From positions 22,960,501 through 23,024,500 of the forward strand of contig CM060196.1 of assembly GCA_030549335.1 (NCBI GenBank): a stretch of DNA of 64,000 nt. The letters are read 5' to 3'. This document shows positions 25,627-38,809 of this stretch, in pieces. Each line of letters opens with the position of its first letter. Position 1 is the first letter of the stretch. The notes beneath the pieces were generated by a model. That model had not been told where the DNA came from. It did not search any database and saw only the letters and a program-made list of their open reading frames with translations. Position numbers and translations under genes: made by a program. The DNA is from Pontederia crassipes. Its lineage: Eukaryota > Streptophyta > Magnoliopsida > Commelinales > Pontederiaceae.

Positions 25627-26191
25627 TCATTACTTGCAAGTAAAAATATTAGTGACGTGGAGGAATGCTGTGTGTGGTTTTGTTCCAAAACTTAAGCAGT
25701 TGAGATATTCAATTTTTTACTATCATATTTGTATATATATTCTATTTTATTTTTTCACTGCAATTATTATTTAATTCAACTCGGCACTAAATCATTAAGA
25801 AAAAGATATTTTTTATAAGAGTTTCGTCGAATTATTGAACTTAATTTTTGTAAATCCAATGAGATACCAATAATTTTTAAAATAATTTATTAGAAAAAAG
25901 ATACATATAATAAAGGATTCGGATGGTTATCAATTTAAACGTATACCAAATCAAAGTTTGGTGGCGATATGAATTTTGATCTATTTATACAAACTCTTCT
26001 TTTTTCTTTTTCTTTCGAAGATTTATACATCAGCACATTTGAATCTGGTAGAAGTTGTTCTTGTTGTTGTTTTAATTCACTCTTACGGCAAGATATTATA
26101 TGCTTTGTTTGGTTAACTGATGTTGCAGTCTCAGCTGATGTGAGGGCATGATGATAGTGAAAGGAAAAAAGAATCACGCTAGTAATTATTA

Positions 26192-26222
<31 letters not shown>

Positions 26223-26663
26223 TTTAAAGGTCTGATTGAGTCGATGACTCAGAAATATCATCCTAATTTCCAAGAAAAAGAATGTTTATTTGTCACCATG
26301 CAGAAAAAAAGTTTCTGTTCCATCCGTTTTCTTCTTGTTTCCCACTCCTTGTTTTGATTTCTGTAAGACTGTAATAGTACTCATGAAACTACAACTCATC
26401 ATATTATTAGATGTTGCAATAAAAGTATAATATATATATGTGATTCTCATGGTACACTTTAATGGTGTTAAAATGAAGAATAAATGTTCTGAGAAAACTG
26501 AGCACAAGCTTCTGAACGTAATTAATAGCATGCAGGTTATGATGACCCACAACATACCTTTTTTTTTGTTAAAGAATCAGTGCTTTTAGTTGGTGGAATA
26601 CAACATTATGGCCACAGTTTACATCTGCTGTTATATATCAGAGTAGACCTCATCTCTTTCTCT

Positions 26664-26695
26664 CCCCCCCCCCCCCCCCCCCACCCACCCCCCCC
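26664..26695. repeat. C-rich homopolymer tract
   Basis: A run of 19 C (26664-26682) is followed by ACCCA and a further eight C. It creates a spurious proline/glycine open frame. Confidence 0.95.
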
Positions 26696-28584
26696 GCGGC
26701 ACACAGACACACGTATGTATATGATGATTAGTTCCTGGAAAACTTTTAATATATATGTACCTTTTCTTGTTCTTCTCCTAGTTAACCTACAGTTGAGGCC
26801 ACAAACATTCGGATCTCCATCCATCTGTCTCCACCACCAGAACTTGTGTGATCATGATGAAGCCGCTACAGCTGAAGGAAAAGGAAATCAGAAATAGGCT
26901 CAATACGTGCCATTTGATGAAAGGAAGGAGTTAATGCTGCAACTATTGTAATATTTTCTTCTCCTCTTTTCTTTTTCTCTCTCTTACTCCAAATTTCTTA
27001 ACTCGGAGCAACCGGGACCTACCAGTTGGCATGGATAAACTTTAAACAATATCACCCAGCCACATGATGCATATTAACCTGGTATCCTAACTCCAAGGAG
27101 TATCAATTTTGGTTTCAGCATTGCAAGAAAAGATGTCATGATCAGATGAAATTTCAAGGTCCATAATTCGAACAGATAATTATATATAATCAAATTAAAA
27201 CTTCTCGGAATCCAACTCAACATGCTATAAGCTGACTAAATTATATTCAGAAATTACTAGATCTTATTAGTGGAGACACACGGTCTCCTAAGTGAAGTAC
27301 CGGATCTCTATTTCTCCATGTAGAAAAAAAAAAAGAGAGTTCTAGATATTAGGAATTCTCTGAACCTAGTGTCTTCTATTTCCTGGCCTTCTGTGGAATT
27401 ATCTGAATCTTGTCTTGGGATGTAGTTTCCAAGATTGAATCTGATGCTGCAGACCAATAACACTGAGATCAAAGAGTTGCTTCCTTTCATGCAGTGACTT
27501 GTTCCCTTCCCTCTCCTCCATAGGATACACACTGCTACTACTTCATATTATATATATATAATATGCAATATGTATACACACACCGAATGACCAAGGCTCA
27601 TGGGGATGTGGATCCTATGGACAACTATGGCTTTCTATTATAGGACTGATTAATGATTAATTTGGTCCCAATTAATCATAGAGTTCCTGTATACCTCTGC
27701 ATGTGATCCTTCAAATATGAATGCACACACAATTTTTTCCCTCAGCAGGAAGTTTTATTTCTGAACTCAATTGGTGGTTGTTACACATTTCTAGTTACCT
27801 TTAGCATTCTCAACCAATCTGTTATTTATGTGACTATATGCCTGAACTGGCCATGCTCCAGCTTTTCTGATATCATGTGTGGTAGTGTCAATTAAGAACA
27901 CCTAATCCTGCCAGACTCACTGCTTGGTCAAAAAAACTAAGAAGCGCCAACAGTGACATGTAGAGGAGGAGAAGGAAGAGGCTGGTCATATCTGTCCTTA
28001 GAAAGCTCGACTGTGGAGTAGTTGATAGAACACAACATGAAGAGGAAAGCTGGCATCTTTATCTTCTTGCTTTGTTGTCTTGTGAGGTACAAATACTTAT
28101 AACATGTGGGATGTTTTAGTCCCTTGGGCAGACTTAGAGGGCCTCATCTATGACTATTTATGTCCACTTCCTGACCACCAGTTGTTTGTAGCTGTAAAAA
28201 ATTTTCTCATTATATGCAGAATGTAGAACCAAGATTAATTCTTAATCACAGATTTAGCTTAATTATCCTGCATTTTTCCATTTGCATGTGTGCGCATGAT
28301 CAGATACACTGGAGGATTTATGGTGACTGAGCATGATATATTCACATATACGTCAACTATAAACCTTAAAACATTCCTGGTTTGATTATGAGTTGAATTA
28401 ATCCCAACAAAGTGAAGGTCATCAGTGTATAATTTTAGTATTCAGAAGTTATAAGTAATTCGAATCGTTTAGCAAAAATTGTGTGTTCTGACTCAAAACT
28501 CATGACAGATTTTACTGCTTATTAATTGCATATGCAGGCGAAGAGAATTAATATTTTTGTTGCAGACATAATGACCAGGACATG

Positions 28585-28606
28585 AATAAATGTCATATGA
28601 CCACAA

Positions 28607-28641
<35 letters not shown>

Positions 28642-28653
28642 ATATGACCACAA

Positions 28654-28714
<61 letters not shown>
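28585..28714. repeat. AT microsatellite with a duplicated anchor
   Basis: GTCATATGACCACAATG occurs twice, each time followed by an AT run of different length. This shows duplication or slippage of a whole repeat block. Confidence 0.9.
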
Positions 28715-28717
<3 letters not shown>

Positions 28718-29646
28718 TAACAACATGATGATTGTGAGTTTTGTTTACAGCTATCATCTAACACCGATCCAAAAGTTTTAGATCTAGGAGTGCGTTGATA
28801 ATTATAACATTAATTTTGCTAGTAGTTTGATTAACGATGCTAATAATTGTCGAATACATGGCAAATAGTTGATTCAGTAGGCATGATTAATTAGTTAACA
28901 ATGTTGGTACAGTCAAGATTGCTAACCTTAAAAATCAAGTTTTGAACTTTTACTATTTAAAAAATTTTAGATAATTGTAAGATGAATCAAAACATACATA
29001 CACCCTTGTATTCTTTTCCTACAATAATTTTAAAAATATATAAAATCTTGTGGACTTTACATGATCTCTACAATAGAAAAGTAAATAAAACAGTAGATCC
29101 CTTATTTAGTGGTAGAGAAATGAAGTTCACAAAGAAAAAAAAACATCATTAATTGAAAGTTTAATAACAATCAACTTTAGTGTACTTGTATTTTTTATTA
29201 TTCTTTAACTTAATAAACTACAATTACGATCAGGTACCTACTACTTATAAGTGAAATTGGATTTAAATATATAGGCGGATAATTTTATATTTGGAGGTCT
29301 ATTAGTTATTTTGATAACTAAATTTACTTGATAAGATGGGAAAAAAAATAGGTCTACCGAACTGTAGGACCCGTTTAATTTCGGAATATGACCACTCATA
29401 AGGTCTTATTCCCAAATTTTCAACCAAATATGCTTCAGTTCAATTAGCTTGTGACCCCATATATATTATCGAACTAAAAAATATTGGGATGAACTTGTTC
29501 AACTTCTAGTTCTCACAAGGAACAAGCTGGTCCAGGCAGATTAAGGAAGTGAGAATAAAAGCAAGGGTAATTACACTATTGCATCCAAATGTGGACTAGG
29601 GTTTCAGGTGCATATTAATGAAGAAATGTGCAGGCTTTTAAATTAC

Positions 29647-29940
29647 ACTACAGAAAAAAATGTTAATTTGCAACCATTCATTTGGTCGCAGAAAAATAAG
29701 TTGTCATCGTAAATTAAAGTTTGTGATCGATTTGGTGGCCGCACAATTGTGGTCGCAATTTGACTCGACAAATACATTGTCGCAAATTTGTAACCAAAGG
29801 CATGGACGTAAAAATAGTTTCTTTTGGTCCTACCTTTTAGAAAATGGGTGATCCCAGGAATTTAAAAAAACTCATAGCAACTATTACTAGCTGTCCAGAT
29901 GTCGTCGCAATATAGCTTAATTATAATTACTGTACTATGA
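29647..29940 (+). mobile_element. CACTA-like terminus
   Basis: The sequence begins CACTACAGAAAAAAATG, the terminal signature of CACTA transposons. Short GGTCGC/TCGCAA-type words then recur (TTTGGTCGCAG, TGTGGTCGCAATTTG, ATTGTCGCAAATTTG), as in subterminal arrays. I cannot find a matching opposite end nearby, so this is probably a broken end. Confidence 0.5.
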
Positions 29941-29949
29941 AAGGAGATG

Positions 29950-30256
29950 ATTCTCTGCGAGAAAAAAAAAACATCAAACATTTGCAAAGGTATTCATCAT
30001 GCCAAACTTTGGCGATAAATTGTGTGTGTATATATATATATATATGTGTTTATATTATGTGGGCATATAGCCACCACAGAAAGTTCCAACAAGACGGTGC
30101 ATGACTAGCTACATGATATGTCTCTCTCATGCTCGTCATGAAGTGATATGCAGCTGAAGTATGTGCATATTAGTCACGGATTTCGTGGACGAAACATGCG
30201 GATACTTTTACTTTGAACATTCATGTTTCTGCTAGATCAGCTAGCTATCTACGCGG

Positions 30257-30299
<43 letters not shown>

Positions 30300-32486
30300 A
30301 CATCCATATATAATAAAAAACAACTTACGGCATGATCTGCTCGATACGCAGATCGTTTCTACAAAAAAAGTGAACAAGAGTGCTACAGATTATCAACCAC
30401 CGGAGTCCATTAATTAATTTCTTTGCATGAAAAAGATATATCATAAATCTGCATGCACCTGTCGATTAAATAATCCAAACGCACCACGCCAGTGCTTGCC
30501 GGATCGCTCTAATCCGAGTTCCATTCTTATCTGCAAACGTCAATCTAATTTTTTCTGTCCTCAAACAGAATCGGACCCAGCCGCATGTAGTTGCTCGATC
30601 TCAAGCTTCAAATTGAAGAAAAACTCAAGGGATCGATATCGAGATCGCTTCCGATCAGTTTCTCTCGTGTCTGCATGCCCTTGTCTGCATGCACTGGCTT
30701 GGACGTGTGCCTACACATCCATCCTCCTTGTCCTCGTGCGTGCATGCCCATGCATGCATGCGCCTTGTCCCCCCTGCTGCCCAACAGCAGCTAAAGTCTC
30801 GACGTTTGGCCCCTTAGGCCCAGGTGCATGCCATGCAAATTAAAGTGGCCACCATGCGAGTGAGTAAGTAGCATGATCGAGATTGGAACCCGGCACCTTG
30901 ACCTCCCTGTAGCTGTCAACCTCCGATAGATGGGAATCTTTTTGAGGTTGTTGCTGATGGCCCTAGCTCCGGCAATGACAGATCCCACTGCACCAATCGC
31001 TTTCGATCTCCACATTTTAGATTGCATGTATATGATGAGAATGCATGCATGTGCCTGATCTTGCCCTTGTAGTGTAGGATCCATCATCAAAGTGATATAT
31101 ATGAGTGACATAGATCGAATCCAATGACTAATCATGTTCTTCGTTTGGAAATTACATATATAAATTCCATTAGCCCTTGGGTCGTACTAATTTGTTTCCG
31201 GGATGGATCGTTGTCATTGGCCTTGAATCACCCGGTCAAGAAAATGATGATACCCAATTATGTTAATTTAAATTAATCTTCGTAGTTAAGATTACGAAAT
31301 AGTTAACTTTTCTTGTTATCTTAAGAAGATGTATCAATTATTGTTATTTTTAGGCATTAATTGAAGTCATTGTTCTTTATAAAAAAAAACAAGTTCTTTT
31401 TCGTATAAATAAAATTAGAGTTTCTAACATTTTTCTTTCAAATTGAAATACGTGTTTCTTTATAATGTGAATTCACCATGACTCGACTCTAGTAGATTCC
31501 AAAGTTGATTATTTTCTTTTATCAAAATGAAACGTAAATGATTTTAGATTGACATTGTTGATGGCTAAAATATTTCCGGTAGATTTCGGGATCATTCGAC
31601 TAGCCTCATTGTTCACAATTGCCCCTAGTGGGTTCCTAACATTATTATTTTTAGATAGATAGATTGATAGTAAATCTTCCACTTTAGCTCGCAATTGTGC
31701 ATGCACTAAAACTTATATACAAGAAAAACAATGTGAATAGTATAGTGAAATATTCCTTCATTCTAAATCATCAAAAGATCCTGGATTTAACTTTCATTCT
31801 GAAATGGTATTGATTTTATGTGCTAGTTAGTTGCATGCAAAGATTAGTTAAATTTTCTTAATGATTTAACGAGGAGGTGACAAAAGGACTTGAACATCAA
31901 ACTGTTAGATGCATGTAATTATTGACAAGACGAATAATATGTGGAGCAAATAGTTTACTGAGGAGACAACATATATATATATATATATATATATCTAATA
32001 TACGGGGGATTGAAAAAATAAATCAATTAACTCCATGAGATATATATAATTGATTCTTCTTTTTCTTTTTCTTTTTTTTTTTTTTTTGCTTTTATGAAAA
32101 CTTGAACTATGCCGTTTAGTTATACTCCAACACAAAGTAAGTAGGGTATAGTACTTTGGCGTTACGTGTTGTCGGCCACTGGATCATGATCTTAAAAGGC
32201 ATGCATGCATTTGCATGGTTGACGTGCACCTGCTGGAAATCACTAACTAAATTTATTCCCGGCATGGGCACCCCCGCCGCACCTGTTACATGAACTACTT
32301 CCATGCAAGTAGGACAAGAGTACGGAAGCAAACAGATGCAAGTATCCTCAGCACATCATATCCAGCTGAGAGCAATCCATTCACTACATTCATGGCGCCA
32401 ACTCGCCCGCTCGATCGAGATGGTGCAACGATAACTATAATTACCACAAATCATGAACCCACACATGTTAATTACTTGTTCATAGA

Positions 32487-32525
<39 letters not shown>

Positions 32526-33843
32526 TGCTTACATTGCATGCTTGCTGGTATAACCTACCATGCATATAGAGTGACAGCCGCCCCAACCTCCATGTATATT
32601 TAGAAACTTATAATTAACGAAATTCGACTAACCCAAGTTTAAATGGAAATTTTGATAGTATAAACATTATCCGAATTATTTGAGATATTCAGAAATTGAA
32701 AAGGACTTAGATCCAATTTTGATCTGAAACAAGATCCGGTCCATTTTTTTTTCAAAAAGAACAAATATGTACGACATATTAATAGTAGGCTATGCAAGTG
32801 TGTATATTATCAGCGCATCTCAACCGATGATGAGATAAATGGAAATTTTAAATGATGTGATTTAATCACTTCTGCTCATATTCATTTATTAGTGAATCTT
32901 CAACATTTTTCCATAACAAAAGATGTGATATAGTATATTTGTTTCAATGTGATATAGTATGCTACAATTTATTAAGTAATATAATAATAAGTATTGTAAA
33001 ATATTATATTATTATGACACGATTTGTACGTTTTAACCTAGACAGACTTTTACTGATCGATTAGAGTCCATTTTCGATTATTTTTGTGAAATCGGCTTGG
33101 CAATCATGTCTTTTGCCTCTTCCAAATTTTGTATAGCTCATTCACCGAATCTTTTTTATAGCTCGTCCCTGCTTAGTTAGTACTATAACAAGTATGAATT
33201 TATAGCAATAACCTTGCGAAGAGAGTTAATATGCTCCTGACTTTTGTGAAAATATGATGGGCATTTCACAAGTTTAATTCAACTATTTGATAAAATAAAA
33301 CATGAACACAAGAGATAATTAATCGATCAACAATGTTTAAGGTTTTCTCAAAGGCAACTATCAGAGTGCATATTAAATCTCAAAATGTTCATGACATTAG
33401 ATTAATTATTTTATTGCCCTTGAATTAATTATATATCTTTCATATTTACACACATGCACACAGATATATATTGATGATCATTAAGTGGTCCACAATTGTT
33501 TTTCTCTAACATTTTTTTTTTCTAATGACTAGTGTACTTCATGTTCCATACACATTGTCCCCCCTTAGCTAGCTACCACACTTTGGTCCATCCCATCCTC
33601 CTATGAATTTGAGCAAAGAATCCAACTCCCAATGAGCCAAGAAAATGAAATCAAGTGGATCTTGATCATCCACCTACTCACCACATTGCTAAAGTACCCA
33701 AATGGAGGGGACGGGTAAAATGAAATCAATGCAAATGATGGGTCAGGGAGAAACAAGAACTTTGGTGTGCACAAATCAGCCTTTTTTTTTCTTTTCCCCT
33801 TTTTCCTTTTCCTTTTGTTTTCTCATGATCCTCCACTACGGCA
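29950..33843. other. Intergenic DNA with CATG-rich patches
   Basis: No gene could be supported. Microsatellites include CT at 30258-30298, TA near 31972-31994, and GT followed by GA near 32488-32524. Several clusters of GCATGC words occur near 30670-30770 and 32200-32220. A search by eye for well-known plant microRNA sequences found none. Confidence 0.45.
30258..30298. repeat. CT microsatellite, about 20 units
   Basis: Perfect dinucleotide run. Confidence 0.97.

Positions 33844-33874
<31 letters not shown>
33844..33874. repeat. G homopolymer, 31 nt
   Basis: An uninterrupted run of 31 G follows a pyrimidine-rich stretch. No gene is adjacent. Confidence 0.95.
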
Positions 33875-33876
<2 letters not shown>

Positions 33877-34246
33877 GGATCATTGAGTGACTCTTCTCTT
33901 GAGTTGGATTCCTCGAGGAGGCTAGGGAAGGGACCGGCAACATTTTGGGCATTGCAAATGTCCATATCTAGTAAAAGGAATTGTTCTTTCTTTGTTTCTC
34001 TTTCTCTCTCTCTCTGTGTGGGTCATGCATGAGCCCAACCCCTCATTTTGCCCATCTACGCTTTCATGTCACAAAAATGCAAGCCAACAAAGTGTTGCTA
34101 TCAAGCTAGAAAGGGTCATTCATTTTATTTTAATGCACGGAGATGTGTAAGGGCGGTGTAGAGAGAGAGAGAGGTGGTGGGGGTGGGGGCACATGTGAAT
34201 TGTCTCAGGATCCAAAGTGGATTTTAGGGGCTGATGATATGGCACC

Positions 34247-34380
34247 CTTTTCCATTTCCATTGTTGTTAGGTGTCAAACTTGAGAAGTTTCATCACTTCG
34301 AGAGAGAGAGAGACTTTTCCATTTCCATTGTTGTTAGGTGTCAAACTTGAGAAGTTTCATCACTTCGAGAGAGAGAGAGA
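34247..34380. repeat. Two-copy 67-bp tandem duplication with GAGA tails
   Basis: CTTTTCCATTTCCATTGTTG at 34247 recurs at 34314, and the copies appear identical up to the GA run that ends each. Unit length is 67 bp. Near-identity implies recent duplication. Confidence 0.93.
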
Positions 34381-34470
34381 GAGATGAAACGAAATAGAGC
34401 ATAAATATTGAAGAATAGGGCTGGGCACTTCCCGACCATCCCGATGCTGTTCAATTTTGTATTTTGAATT

Positions 34471-34515
<45 letters not shown>

Positions 34516-36985
34516 TCATATCAAGTCTCAATTAGGTTGATAGAAAAAGCAACCCATTTTAGGACAGGATAAACTCAAGTTCAAAAATCCGAATCCATAA
34601 TCGATAGAGTTATTTAATACCTATAATATATAAATATAATTATTTTTTGTAATTTATTTAAAATATATTAATTTTTAAAAAATAAGTTGAAATAATCGGC
34701 TATCCTGATTTAATTTCTGACTAATTCGGGGCATTCGATTTCAACCCAATCCAAATTCCAGAGATCCAAAATCGAACTGGGGCCTCTAAACCTAAACTGA
34801 GGGCAACCCAATTCCAACACAATCGATTGTTATTTTCTAGGGCTATGTGAACTTTTCTGCTATAATTTCGATTAATGTACTTATAAACGGTGCTTGGATA
34901 GTGGAATTATGATTTTGTTCGAGTTTCACAAAATATTAAAACTTTTTGATGAAATGATAGAATAAATGATATTACATTAATATTTTATAAATAATTTATT
35001 TTGTGTAAGAAATGTGAGAGAGAAAATAAGGAAAAGGAAAAAAAAGAAAAATCAAAATTGAAAAAAAAGGTGACTGTCAAAAAAGAGAAACAAATGTGCT
35101 ACATGACCTGGAGGAGGTGGGAATCCAATTGATTCTCATGAGTTATGTTTTTTATTTCGTTAAAAGTCATACTATTTGACGAAATCGATTGAAATTAAAA
35201 AATAATTTCGTCTAATTCTAATTGTTAAATGCAAACATAAAAATGATATCGAATTCGTTTTTGGTTTGTGAAAAACTAATTTCTTAAATCATTTTTTTTC
35301 ACATTCTTCAAATTCCGAAAGTGAAAAAAATTTCCTCCAAAGTCGTGAGAAGAGAAACAACTTTTATTTATAATGCTAAAATTCTAATGTTAATTATTTT
35401 TTTATTGTGTTTTCTTGTGTAGCATGGTCGAAGTGAAATGTACACGGCCTTAGCCCTATTAAACACTTCCGCTAAAGAATTAACTACTCGTGATTAAGAC
35501 TTAAAACAATAATAAAGCTTTTGGAGTGATATTATTGATACAATACCACCTCTCACACAAGTTAACATAAGCCAACTTACAAAGTTGTTCATTAAAAGGG
35601 CCCATTGGATGCTTTCTAGATATTCTAGAACATTTTTTTGGGTTGCTAGCTTTCGATGTCTCTAGAAAACGGTGCCGACAACTCAACTCATGCAATGTTA
35701 ATAATAATTAGTGAGAACAAGTTAGTGAGAATAAATTTATAATCTAATTAGTGAAAACATAACTTTAATAACCCAATAATATTTTCATTCTTTAATTCTA
35801 GCATAATCTAATGTTCTCCGAAGAACAAGAACATGAGGAAATTATAAACTTAACTTCGTTGGTCACTCATCCTGTCCCAAGTCTAATATATGTTCAATTT
35901 GTAAATTAGGGCATGGTTAGAATAGAGTGAATTAGGATTTGAAATTTGTATATGATTAATTAAACATTACAAGAGTTCGGTGAGAGATGGAATCAACCTA
36001 TTTGGACATGTATCTTGGGAGAAATGAGTTTTTCATTTCATAGTGATTCTTCTCTTGGATTTCAGGACATTGACAAATCATGACCTGAATTGACTATTTT
36101 TGTTATAAGATTATACAAAGAGTTAAATACTATAATTTTTATGGATAAAATAATAAGGAAGTCTAGTTTCTAGGAAAATGATGATCTAATTAAATAGACA
36201 AGCATGAAGAAACATATAAATTAATCTTTCAGTGACATAACACGAAACCTAGATCAAATTGCCTTTGATTGACTTGCTCACTTGGAATTAGTTAATAATA
36301 TTTGGTGGTTGAAAACTTTTGTATGTCTAATTTTTAGATTATCTAGAATCATAAGATTTACCTATATAGTTAAGAAATTATGAATTATTTATTGATAGAC
36401 ACTCAGTTTGGAATCTTGAGACAACACCTAATTAAGGTATGAAGGATTGAGAAGTTTCAATTATGAAATAGTTTATAAATATAAATTCTTGAAATTAGAA
36501 ATTAGTATTAGAAGAAATTATATGCATTTTAGGGTGCATAATCATTCATACATCATGAGCATGCATTGCATATTATTTTATTAGTAATTGAAAAGTAAAA
36601 AGACATTACTACTAGTAAGAAAACATCAAGGTACAAGTGAAATAGAGGAAATCTAATAAACCTCCTTGAAAGGATAAAAAAACTAGGTGAGTGAGTAAAT
36701 TTATAATATAGCAAAATGATATATATTACTTCTTTTATTTATGATATTATTTCAAGCAAAGATTATTATTAATATTATTATTGAAATATACCTTGAGTTA
36801 AAAAAAATATTTATGATATGTTTCAAAGATTTCATATGAGATGGGATATCTTCTTACATCAAAATATTTTCAGAAAATAATTCTTGTGAACTTAAAATAA
36901 GTTTACTTGATATTGATATATGATGGTGATATGTTATTTTACTATTATAAAACTTCATGCGTATATTGACCATGCTGAATGAAAA
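34381..36985. other. AT-rich intergenic DNA
   Basis: A TA microsatellite lies at about 34476-34510. No gene or clear transposon is recognised. Confidence 0.45.
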
Positions 36986-37029
36986 AGTTCTTTAGGATCG
37001 CATCATGCACAGAGGCTTACGTTGAGTGG

Positions 37030-37394
37030 CTCTGATACCATATATTTGTAACATTCTTGTACTTGCATAGGATATTATCCACTTTAGACCTTGGCCCATA
37101 CGGTTTTATCAAAACACGTTCTACTAAGTTAATGTCATGTTATATTTCTCCCGTGACTTTGCATGTGAAATTAATCAAAAGCATGCCTCGTGCACCGACA
37201 AAAATTTTATTTTTTAATCATTATGTTGGACCCATGTTACTTAAAAAATACTATTTAGTTAAAAAACATGATAACAAGTTTCTTCTTCTCGATCTATTCT
37301 TTTACCAAATAGATCCTAAAAATCGCATTAGCTAGTACATTAAAAGTATACACAAGTTAACTTTAACCCAAAACAATATTGTCTAAGAATTACA
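37030..37394 (-). mobile_element. LTR-type fossil with a primer-binding site
   Basis: Read on the minus strand, TGGTATCAGAGCCA matches the initiator-methionine tRNA primer site used by many plant LTR elements. It sits just beyond a terminus ending in TGTTACA. A plausible opposite LTR edge lies near 37394, giving an LTR of roughly 345 bp. The text around GGATATTATCCACTTTAGAC resembles a motif I recall from several plant LTRs. Only a remnant is present and no coding region is seen. Family is unassigned; TRIM-like is one possibility. Confidence 0.45.
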
Positions 37395-38615
37395 ATTTAT
37401 TCTCACTAACTAGTTACAAGTTAATCACAGACTCTTATCAAATTTTGATTATTAATTAGGAGAAGACGACACAATATTTTTCTGCTTATATTGTTTATTT
37501 TATTCGATTATATGAAAAAAAATTGGAAGCCCTCACTACCGGCTAAATTTTGATTTTTGTTATCCTTAAATAATCACTAAACAGCAGTAGTGTCGATAAT
37601 TAACATTACTTTGAATAAAACTATATGATAGTATGGATTCGTTTCGAGCACTTAATTTCCCAGTTCATAGATGATTTCTTTCTTGTTTTTTGTAAAAGTA
37701 AAAATATGAAACGTGGCCTAGTTTAATAATAAACAATTCTTACTATAATTGTAACTTTTGTTATTCTTTAAATATATAGTTGTGTTTATTTCCCTGAAGG
37801 TGTCAAGGTTCACACTTTAAAATTGTTAAGATTGAGATCTTAGATTAGATGGTAAAAAATATTTTTCTTTTAAAAAAATCATACTCATCCCTTAAATTAC
37901 ATTTCAACAAGTTGTGCTTCGATTGATTTTAAAATCAAATTGCATCAAAATAATAAAAAAGTATATTAAATAATTAATATATTCTAAATATATATATTTA
38001 TCATTATTTATATAATTAATGTAGGATCATATGATTATAAGGTCATGCGATCAAAATTAAAATCTTATCCTACGCATGGATACTTAAGATAAGATCAATA
38101 TGTTATAATATATTAATATGTAGATTAGTATCGTAAAATATTAAGATATTATTATGTAGATTGAGATCTTGGTTTTCTTTTCACACTATTTTTTTTCCTG
38201 TTATACTGGAGAATTAAAATGTGAATATCCATCTCATTTAAAACTTGAACAAGGTCTCATTTAAAACTTCGGCTATGAAGTTTTTTTTTTTCAATATCTT
38301 AATACTCTTTTATCGAATAGCATATATCTTAAAAATACAGTAACAATAATAACGATTAAAATGAATAAAATTACATTAAAATTATTAATAAAAAGTTTAA
38401 GTATTGACTATTATTTGTTAAATAAATTATCATTTGATGTGTTCAAGTTGACTTTCGAGTTGTCTTAAATTATTCAATCTGAAATTGATATGGTCTAAGT
38501 TGGAAACGATCTAATCTAATCCCTCCAAAAATGATTAAGTTGGGATCAACTCGTACCCACCGTATGGGAAATGTTAAGAGTTATATTGCAAGTAATGTAA
38601 AATTCATATCAAATT
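37395..38615. other. AT-rich intergenic DNA
   Basis: I see no gene or definable repeat. Confidence 0.45.
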
Positions 38616-38627
38616 AACTATGAAAAT

Positions 38628-38797
38628 AATTGACGTTGGTTAGCACAATTGGATAGTAAAATTGTGTCCGACTCTAGTAGTCCTAGGTTCAAAATTCATA
38701 ATCATCATGTTAGGTAAGATTTATCAATACCGCGCTCATCCCAACATCAAATTAGTAATAGTCCTAAAAATTAGTGGGTCTCAATCTAAAAAAAAAA
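38628..38797 (+). mobile_element. tRNA-derived SINE
   Basis: A box-A-like stretch, TTAGCACAATTGGATAG, and a box-B-like stretch, GGTTCAAAATTC, stand about 40 nt apart, the layout of a tRNA-type RNA polymerase III promoter. An A-run closes the body. The flanks AACTATGAAAAT (38616-38627) and AACTATGGAAAT (38798-38809) are a 12-bp target duplication with one difference. The length of about 170 bp suits a SINE. I do not recognise the family. Confidence 0.75.
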
Positions 38798-38809
38798 AAC
38801 TATGGAAAT

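Larger units (their letters stand above)
24171..29640. other. AT-rich intergenic DNA
   Basis: Roughly 5.5 kb without a supportable gene. It holds microsatellites (25577-25626; TA near 26193-26218; TA near 28600-28714) and a C-rich tract at 26664. Open frames are short and compositionally biased. One short frame at 28037 opens with a signal-peptide-like string but could not be extended. Confidence 0.45.

Noticed and set aside
27308-27532. Minus-strand frame containing an acidic DSDNSTEGQEIEDTRF stretch
   Set aside because: No family resemblance, ends in poly-F from an A/T run, and no supporting splice structure.
28037-28096. Signal-peptide-like MKRKAGIFIFLLCCLV with a possible donor after it
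   Set aside because: No downstream exon of any secreted-peptide family could be joined to it; too short to call.
34417-34850. A hAT-like element starting at TAGGGCTGGGCA
   Set aside because: The only similar word, TAGGGCTATG near 34839, is in direct, not inverted, orientation, and no target duplication was found.
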